From Symsagittifera roscoffensis (taxonomy: Eukaryota > Xenacoelomorpha > Acoela > Convolutidae): a stretch of 64,000 bases of DNA. The position numbers and the translations under genes were made by a program. This document shows, piece after piece, positions 56,303 to 64,000 of this stretch (positions within the stretch are counted from its first letter, which is position 1; each line of letters starts with the position of its first letter). The notes under the pieces are model-generated. The model saw nothing but the letters and a program-made list of their open reading frames with translations, had not been told where the DNA came from and ran no database searches. The DNA lies in NCBI RefSeq assembly GCF_963678635.1, contig NC_087066.1:33485301-33549300 (forward strand). The letters are read 5' to 3'.

Positions 56303-58284
56303 AAACAGAAATCTAATTTTTTTCTTATTTCGCACAAGATTTTTCGACATTAATTTTACTTTAAAATTCAGTGTTTTAAACAAAAACTCTGATTTCAAAT
56401 TTTATACGGGTTTTAATCATACATCCCTATCAGTCGCGAAGCGGATTGTTGTAGCCTTTTCAATCGAGATAGCATAGTGGTAAGTAAGGCGTTCACTTTG
56501 ATAACGTTGTCTATTCGATCCCATGCCATTGCATGGATCGTGTGTGCGGACGAGTTCTAACTTGATCTCTAGCTTCATGTCTACCACAGCCTGACCGGTT
56601 TCGGCTGCAATAGTGGTACCACGTGAAAATTCTAGACGCATAAAAATCAACCCTGAGTTTCAAAAAAGCTTCGCTAAACATAACAGTCTGGAATGTGCAG
56701 AGATAATACAAATCGACTATCCTTCGACGGGAATGTTAAGCCCTACTGAAACTCCACTGCGATTCGCAGGAATTACAAAAAAATTCAGACTATATGAAAA
56801 ATCCCGTGACTCAGTTTTTTGCGGATGGATTTCTATTGATCCAAAACAGACAAAGATCAAAAGCTTTTTAGAATTTTTCGGCTTTTCTCTCGGTTCGATT
56901 GCAGAACGACTGGAACCTCAAATGATTTTCGCAAGCCAGAGTGAGCAATAATTTTTGCGCCACTGCAAGCTCGAAATAATCTGCTTAATTCCGCATAAAT
57001 TTTGAGATAAACGAAAAAACATCCAACCAGTTTTAATCTAGGGTAGTTTTCTTTGGAAACATAGATGACGGCCTCAAAGAAATAAAATTCTTCAGGCTGG
57101 GTAAACTTTTTTAAATGAAAAAAGATTAATTTCTCTGGCTTATCTAAGCACTTTTTTCAGACTCGACACATTTACATAGGAACTTTGAGCCAGAGGTGAG
57201 TCTTGAAGGACCATTAGTGCCTTAGATGTTCTGAGCATCAATGAAAGAGGAGATAGATCACCCAAAATCTTAAAAAAGCACTTCATTTAAAGTTAGAACG
57301 TAAAGTTTGAAAAATTTGACTCGCGATTCTTGTAATCGAACCAATAAATGCTGCGACACACAAAAAGCGTAATTAAGAGATTTTTGTACGTTTTTGACAG
57401 TGGGCAAAAATGGAGGCCGGGCTTTACCGAAACGTTTCGCATTAAAACAAATGGCGCATTTAAAACGCTTTTGAAGTGAATTTGAACATAAACTAGCCAA
57501 AAACTTCAAGTACTAAAATCGGGTATCCAAGAAATATACATTCTTTTGTGTTCATAATAGTATTTGGACGCTAGCAAAACTGTCAAATCCGAGTCAATCC
57601 GTTGGCGTTTTTGCTGTTCTCACAAATGATACGTCAGCTGTAATTGTTTCAACTGTGGTGGCGACAGCAATAGTGGGAGTAACACTTTTTCTCAAATTTT
57701 TCTCAGCAACACTATTTAGTTTAGTGTCTGCTTTTCTTTTAACAATTTCCGATAAATTTTTGGTAACTTTTGTTGGTATAACTAAATCGGATGTCTTTTC
57801 TGCAAATACTCTAAATGGGGCCAAGCTATTGTCTTTTATATCAATTTGGTAAATCTTAACTTAAAATTGTTTTACATTAAGTAAACCTACTATTCATCTA
57901 TACTCAAAATAAATCTCCCATTTCGTGAAATATTTTAAGTTCATTCTCTTTTTATTGAGATGCCGTCACTGAACCAAAACGGAAGTGTTGCATGTCTTGA
58001 GTGGGGCAGATATTACGCACGTCAAAATGCATCAAAACATCATAAAATGTTTCAAAATTATTGAGGTAAGATTCAGAGGTCAACGGAATCAGTGATTTAA
58101 AACTAAAACTAAGCCGCTAAAAAATGTGAGCAAGATCGAAGCGCAGCAGTCAAGCATAAGGTTTAATTGATCAACTGAATTGCAATTTGCCTGAATCTAT
58201 TTCAGTCCTTGTAAAAAATAAACGGATTAAATAAAAGTCATAATCATAGTAGCTTACGTTCCTCTTCGTTAAAATAAAATCCAA

Positions 58285-59140
58285 CAGTTGAAGAGTTGGA
58301 TCAAGAACTTGAAAAGCTTACTCGAAGTAAAGTACCGATTGTCCAGGCAGATTTTAATATACATACTCTCAAGTTCAACAATCTACAACAAACTTATATT
58401 GCTACTGTAACATCTAATGGCTTCGATATTCCAAGTAAAAGTGAGACAATAATTAGTGAGAAATCTGAACCTTGCATACATCATATCATAGTTAGAAATA
58501 TAGATAGCTCTAATCTTGAAGTGCTTGATTTTGAATGCTTTTCGGATCATTAAATTATCTGTTTAAAAGCCAATCTCAATGGGGAAAGTTTTATAAAGCA
58601 ATCAAATCGTCATTTGTCTTTTCTGATGAGGAAAAATGAATTGGATGACTTCCTGATCAAGCTGAAACAAAAACTTGAAATTTCAAATATTGCCAACGAA
58701 AATGATATTGATACTGCCTATAATAATTTTATTGAAGGCCTTATTGAATTTATAAAGATGTTTGCCCCTCTGCAAAATCTACATCCAAATAAAATCTACA
58801 TCCAAATAAAAAGTCAAATGCTCCGTGGTTTAAATAAAAGTTAAAAATTCCATTCTGCGGAGAATTGAATTGTAAAAAAACTCGAAAACGTGATATGGAA
58901 AATTCGAGTAAAGAAAGAAATTATAAAAGCAACAAAAAGAGACTATGTATCGTAGACTCGAGACATGTTCATAAAACTTTAAATGAATTAACAGGAAGAA
59001 AATCCGTTTGTTGATGGTAGCAATGTGTCCGATTCTTCCTCAATATCAGACCTTTTCAATGAATTCTTCTTATCAATTGGATCTAATTTAGCTAAGCCTA
59101 CATCTCAAGCAGAACCAATCTTTGATATTGAAAATGCTAC
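58285..59140 (+). pseudogene. LINE ORF2 remnant, APE endonuclease region, copy 3
   Basis: Counterpart of 48715-49560 within the block. The first frame (58296-58553) ends at CFSDH and the second (58614-58844) begins MRKNELDDFLIKLKQ. Keeps the same loss of the catalytic Asp (HHI in place of DHI), so the damage predates the duplication. A 20-bp direct duplication occurs at about 58787-58808. Confidence 0.72.
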
Positions 59141-59289
59141 TAAATCAATGTACATTCTCAACTGTTCTTTCCAAGAGGTCAAGTGTTTATAACAATCTTT
59201 TTTTAAATTCCTTAAAACTGGTGTTGAGTTATATGGGTTTAGTAATTGCGCGAAATCAGTGAAAACTGAACAATATGTGTAAAAATAAA

Positions 59290-60330
59290 CAGTGTATTAA
59301 AAAAAGTGCAAGAAAAAAGTTTTAGAAAAAGTGATAGAAAAAAGTGATTGAAAAAGAGTGATAAAAAAAAGTGGTAGAGAAAAAAAAAGATATAAAAAAG
59401 TGATATGGAAAAAATGATATAAAAAGTGATAAATAAATGATATTAAAAAAGTGATATAAAAAAATATTAAGTGTAGTAAAGTGAAAGAAAAAAGTTTTGG
59501 AAAAAGTGATAGAAAAAAAGTTAGAAAAAAGTGATAGAAAAGTGTTAGAAAAAGAGTGATAGAAAAAATGATATAAAAAAAAGTGATATGAGAAAATTGA
59601 TATAAAAAGTGATAAATGAATGATATTTAAAAAGTGATATAAAAAACTGACATTAAAAAATTGAAAACGGAAAACTGACATAAGAAAGGAAAGTGATATC
59701 AAAAGTGATATCGGAAAACTGATGTAAAACGCAATATAAAAAAGTGATATTAAAAAAGTGATAAAAAATACATATAAAAAAGTGATAGAAAAAAATGAAA
59801 GAAAAATTTGATATAAGAAAGTTATATGAAAAGTGATACTAAAAATCGATGTAAAAAAGTGAGATGAAAAGTGATATGAAAAAGTGATACAAAAACGTTA
59901 ATAAAAAGTGATAGAGAAAAGTGGTAGAAAAAACTGAGAAAAAAATGATATCAAAAAAGTGATATGAAAAAATTGATATAAAAAGTGATAAATAAATGAT
60001 TTTAAAAAAGTGATATAAAAAAGTTAGATTAAAATAGATTTAAAAAAGTGATAGAAACGTGATATAAGTGATATAAAAAATGATGAAAAAATATATCAAA
60101 GAGTGAAATGAAAAAAATGATATGAGACGTGATAAAAAAACGATATTAAAAAAGTGATATCAAAAAATGATTAAAAAAGATACTAAAATGTGATATTAAA
60201 GAGACATAAAAATGATAAAAAATGAGATACAAAGGGAAAAAATGTATAAAAAGATATAAAAAGGGATATGAAGTGTATTAAAAAAGTGATTAAAAAAGTT
60301 AGAAAAAAAGTGATAGAAAAAAGATAAAAA
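59290..60330. repeat. GTGATA-type A/G-rich array, copy 3
   Basis: Counterpart of 49725-50675, with additional units inserted and lost, so the two arrays differ in length (about 1040 against 950 bp). Confidence 0.9.
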
Positions 60331-60337
60331 AAACTTT

Positions 60338-60564
60338 GCATGAGCTCAGCTCACTATTTTTGCATGTAACTAAGTTAATTTGCGCGATCTGGCCGATAGC
60401 CTCAGATAGTAACAACTTTGTCGAACCAATTCTAATGGACCACACATTGAACTGGCTTTGGTAGAGACGGTTAAAAAGCATGTGAAGCTGTGTTTAGACG
60501 CTAGCCAGTCGTTTTAGGATCTAGCTTTATTTTCCGTCGGTATGTACTTCCGGGCGAATGTTAC
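60338..60564 (+). repeat. Dispersed ~205-bp repeat, second forward copy
   Basis: As at 50682-50885, with about 20 additional bases (tttgcgcgatctggccgata) that the first copy lacks. Confidence 0.85.
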
Positions 60565-60639
60565 AAAAGAAAGTGAGGGAAGAAAAGATATCCATTTTAT
60601 CAGGTCTTCAGTTTAAATAACAACTAGCGGGTAACGCAC

Positions 60640-61440
60640 CACCGGTGCTTCGAACTTTTGACAACTCAGGAAAAACCGCATATAGTGGAAACCAAATCTG
60701 CAGGCTTTTAGTGTACTCTGACAGCACCCAATTACATGGTAAGGAAAAAAATTCGTAAGTTTTCTGAAATTTATCGGAAAAATCACAAAAAAAATCGCAT
60801 CTCCAAAACTACAAGAACTTGAGCAGTCATATTTGTAGGCAAGATTCGCAACCCCTGAGAGTACCCTGAAATCACACACCTACAGGATAAGGCATTTCAA
60901 ATTTTGAAAACAAAATAATTTAAGTTTTCTGAAATTTTTTGAAAAATCGCAAAAAACGTCAAATCTCGAAAACAGGGATTTTAGCAGTCAAAATTGAAGA
61001 CAAGACTCGCAACTCCTGAGAGTACCCTATCAGCACCCAACTACAGTGTAAAGATTTACAAACTTGAAAAAATAATAATTTAGGTTTTTTGAAAACTTTT
61101 TGAAAAAAATCACAAAAACGTCATATATTGAAAACTACAAAAATTTGAGAAGTCATAACTGGAGGCAAGGTTTGCAACCCCGGAGAGTACTCTGATAACT
61201 CTCAACTTCAGGGTTAGCAATTTCAAATTTTGAAGAAAAAAAAATCGTTAAGTTTTCTGAAAATTTTTTGGAAAATCACAATACATCATATCTCGAAAAC
61301 TACAAGGACTTGAGCAGTCATATTTGGAGGCAAGGTTCGGAACTTATGAGAGTACCCTGACAGCACCCGACTAAAGGGTAAGGCATTTCAAATTTTGAAA
61401 ACAAAAACTATTTTCAGTTTTTTGAAAATTTTAGTTTTAA
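60640..61440. repeat. ~160-bp satellite, copy 3
   Basis: Counterpart of 50940-51740, same number of units and the same order of variants, as expected from block duplication rather than independent amplification. Confidence 0.87.
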
Positions 61441-61454
61441 TTTAGAAACAAAAA

Positions 61455-61765
61455 GATATTAAAAAAAAAACAGAAAAAAGATCGAGAAGAAGGATTGAAA
61501 AATAAATCGAAAAAGGATTGAAGAAATTGAAGAAAAAAGAAAAAAGAGATTCGAAAACATATAAAAAAAACAGAAAGAAAGATCAAAAAGAAGGATAGAA
61601 AAAATTGAAAAATAAGGAACGAAAAAAAAAGATAGAAAAAAAAGAGAAAAAGGATCGAAAAAGAAGGAACGGAAAGATTGAAAAAAAAGATTGAGAAAAA
61701 GATCGATAACGAAGGATCAAAAAGACAAAAAAAAAATAGAAAATTAGATAAAGATAGAGCAAGAA
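61455..61765. repeat. GAAAAAGATC-type A/G-rich array, copy 3
   Basis: Counterpart of 51770-52080, followed by (CAGA)n near 61886 and a shorter (TAGA)n near 62080. Confidence 0.87.
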
Positions 61766-62399
61766 CTGGAGACAAACGTTTGACAGAAGTAATATTTTGA
61801 ACTGAATCGTCGAAACCAAATTGGAAGTAAAAAATTAGGAGACGGGTTGACAGATATAATCAATTTAAATGAAAAAGCAGGCATACAGACAGACAGACTT
61901 AATTTGGCCTCGAAAAAAAATGACTGAAAAATTATTGACCTTGAGGAAAACTAATTGAAAATTTTCTTAAGCATTGCAATATATGATATAGCTTAAACAT
62001 GAAAAAATTCTTTCGTTAAACATGCAAAATTATTATGCTTAAACATGGGAATAGCTGTCACTCGCATTCAAATATAGTATAGATAGATAGATAGATTTAT
62101 TTCAGCAATCTGCGTATTACTTCAACAGGTTACGCTACGCTATTGCTGGCGCGATACTGGTGCAAGTCAAACTGATTGTCTGTCATCTCATTTTCTGTTT
62201 CATCAATTTTTAAAAAACGCGCAGTTGTTTGATTTTGATGATTTATACCGATTTCTTGATATTAAGTTTTTTTTTAATAGAAAAAACTATTTTTCTAAAA
62301 TTTATGTTCAGCGCGATGCTTCGAGATCTCCAGATAACTGGAAATTTTTTAGAACAGATATAATTCCGTGAAACTGCGCCATGATAGTATTTTAAAAGT

Positions 62400-62693
62400 C
62401 AATTTGAACAGTTGAAAGACGCACATTTGGAGCTCTTTTTGCCTAAATTCTCATTGTCGCCCATCGTGGTGTCATCAAACGCCACACCTCTCTGTCTGTG
62501 CTCGCGTCTCTTCTCCCCTTCTGTCTCTTTTCCATCCAGGGCTTCCATGGAGTCACTGGGCAGGCTGAGCTGCACCCGGGATGCCACAGACGAGGCGGCC
62601 GGATGACTGTTGACTGTCGTCGTGGAGCTGCATGTTCGTCGAGCAGGCGTTGTAGTCATTTCGTATAGGGCACTGAGGAATGACGGTTTCTGG
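62400..62693 (-). CDS. Host-like exon candidate, Ser/Thr-rich
   Basis: Acceptor TATAGTTTTAG/C at 62694 opens a frame including MTTTPARRTCSSTTTVNS, SSVASRVQLSLPSDS and a charged KETEGEKRREHRQRG. It stays open to 62399. GC content at 62480-62660 is far above the surroundings, supporting coding selection. The last ~26 codons lie in the duplicated block (equivalent to 52710-52787), so the block breakpoint cuts this exon. Most likely an upstream exon of the minus-strand gene whose other pieces lie to the left. No donor could be chosen with confidence. Confidence 0.5.
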
Positions 62694-62798
62694 CTAAAAC
62701 TATATACAAAATGGAACACAATAATGAGTTTCTCTATAAGTGTTTCTAAAGCAGCTACATGTCAGTCTGAAACAATAAGTAGGCGCATAAAGAGTCCT

Positions 62799-63019
62799 GT
62801 AACATTCGCCCGGAAGTACATATCGACGGAAAATAAAGCTAGGTTCTAAAACGACTGGCTAGCGTCTAAACACAGGTCTACATGCTCTTCACCGTCTCTG
62901 CCAAAGCCAGTTCTTTCGGTGGACTTTCGAACATCGGGTCGACGAAAAACGTTACTGTTTCCGGCTTCGATGAGAACGCTCTAATAACTTAATTACATGC
63001 AGAAAGAGTGAGCTCATGG
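62799..63019 (-). repeat. Dispersed ~205-bp repeat, inverted copy
   Basis: Reverse complement of 50682-50885 with moderate divergence: landmarks gtaacattcgcccggaagta, gactggctagcgtctaaac and tgagctcat. It lies outside the duplicated block, so the repeat is a genuine dispersed family. Confidence 0.82.
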
Positions 63020-64000
63020 CTGGGCCTTAGTATCCCTAGACCACGAGGTCACTCCTAAAAACAGGGCTACTACATTTTTATTATGTTACTATTGTTTTTG
63101 TTTAGTAGATGAAAATCATCATCTCTATCGAAGATAGATCAACCCTTTCCCCCAACTCCTAGCTTCTCATCTTAGCAGAAAAAATTCAGATGTTAATTAA
63201 ATTCATTTCAGGACATAATAGGGAAGCTAAAAGTTTGTATAAGATGATAAAAGTTCCAGTCCCGAGACCCCTCCGGATTCTCGAATCCGGGGTAATAAGA
63301 CCTTTATCTTCCTCTCGGAAGGCTGTCTTCCAACCTTCACCGTTGTTCGCAATGGCCTTGCAACTATTGTAGCGACACAATAGTTGCAACTCGGAACGGT
63401 CTCTGCTACTTCTGCAATTTGTTGTTGTTTTCCAATCACAATTCTGGTCGTTATCGCTATCGCAACTGATGTTGTTGTTGTGTTTTATTTTGGTTTTCTG
63501 CCAAAATGGTCGTTTCTGACGTTTCTCAGAAATATGACGCCATACTTCGAAAATTTAAAAAATTGAAACACCAGATTATTCTAGCCTTCACCGTTTGACT
63601 AATCGTCCCAATAACGTTTTTAATCTCTTAAAACCGTCAATTCGGAAGGTTCTCTGCTAAAAACTCGAAATTGCTGCGTCTGCATTTTGGTGTATTCTGG
63701 TCGAATGTCACATACTCCCTGGACAGTCCGGTCAATGTCCTCATTGAATCTCGCAATGTTCGTAAAATTGGCACAGTGTCATCAAACAGAATTTACAAAA
63801 TGCACGAAAATACGTCTGCATCCGGATGCTCAGTGTAAATGTATAGACGTTATCGTCAATTCAGAACGTCTTCATCTAGAAACCTGCTGATTGCAGACTC
63901 TCAAGTAAGGAATCTTATTTTTCCGAATTTCAACATTTTGTCTCTACCTGGAGCTCGGACTGGCAGTGTGATCGACTTCTTGCCGGAAAAGGGTAAATAC
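63020..64000. other. Right-edge unique sequence, no gene recognised
   Basis: GC content is nearer to balanced than elsewhere. Several 60-67 codon frames overlap on both strands but none has a motif. Near-repeats such as accttcaccgtt (63333 and 63586) and ggtctctgctac / ggttctctgcta (63398 and 63648) suggest an old internal duplication. Confidence 0.4.
63358..63389. repeat. Perfect 13-bp hairpin
   Basis: TTGCAACTATTGT, a 6-base spacer AGCGAC, then ACAATAGTTGCAA: a perfect inverted repeat. Could be a protein binding palindrome or part of a degraded element. Confidence 0.85.

Larger units (their letters stand above)
55688..62477. repeat. Large duplicated block, copy 3 (right-complete)
   Basis: Starts in the middle of the Ser/Asn/Gly exon (equivalent to 45650) and continues to the equivalent of 52787, after which sequence is unique. 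It includes exon copies, tRNA-like segment (~56460), conserved frames (57270-57509, 57594-57824), LINE remnant, both A/G-rich arrays and the satellite. Confidence 0.88.

Overview
The window looks like transposon-rich, AT-rich DNA from an invertebrate animal. Evidence: eukaryotic mobile elements of five kinds, a spliceable GT-AG intron, polypyrimidine-TTTTAG acceptors, satellites, and small Ser/Asn/Gly-rich exons separated by tens of kilobases. No bacterial operon, rRNA gene or CRISPR array is visible. I cannot name the species from sequence alone.

Layout. 1-1079: broken Ty1/copia gag-protease fragment running in from the left edge. 1080-4579: AT-rich non-coding DNA ending in a minisatellite-like repeat and a 17-C run. 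4580-10039: near-perfect tandem duplication of a 2.73-kb non-coding unit. 10089-10319: probable host exon on the minus strand, next to a (TA)n hairpin. 11091-22915: tandem duplication of a ~5.9-kb unit carrying a decayed gag-like retroelement with no recognisable pol; a ~390-bp segment of this unit recurs a third time at 23917-24312.

24365-44842 is the centrepiece: a Maverick/Polinton, the virus-like giant DNA transposon, bounded by ~345-bp terminal inverted repeats beginning AGTAGTATAG and by an exact 6-bp target duplication (TTCGTT at 24359 and 44843). On the minus strand it carries a protein-primed family B DNA polymerase with N-terminal zinc finger and intron, an adenain-like protease, a double-jelly-roll major capsid protein, a pVI-like minor protein, a penton-like protein and a FtsK/HerA-type packaging ATPase, plus proteins I cannot name. 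A retroelement (SGNH hydrolase, then reverse transcriptase with a C-terminal nuclease-like domain) lies inside it at about 35.7-39.5 kb. A plus-strand reading frame with an HxH motif lies between polymerase and protease. Most genes have frameshifts or stops, so this is a decayed copy. No integrase was recognised.

45247-62477 is a nested partial triplication of a block with host-like minus-strand exons, a LINE endonuclease remnant, A/G-rich arrays built on GTGATA, and a ~160-bp satellite. A 426-bp hAT-type MITE with an 8-bp target duplication sits in copy 1 only, with empty sites in the other two copies. 62478-64000 holds the intact flank, including another minus-strand exon candidate.

Together the minus-strand exon candidates at 62.7, 56.3/55.9, 46.2/45.9 and 10.3 kb could belong to one host gene whose introns collected all this mobile DNA; that is an inference. 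The best case for novelty is the Polinton with its unassigned genes and nested retroelement.
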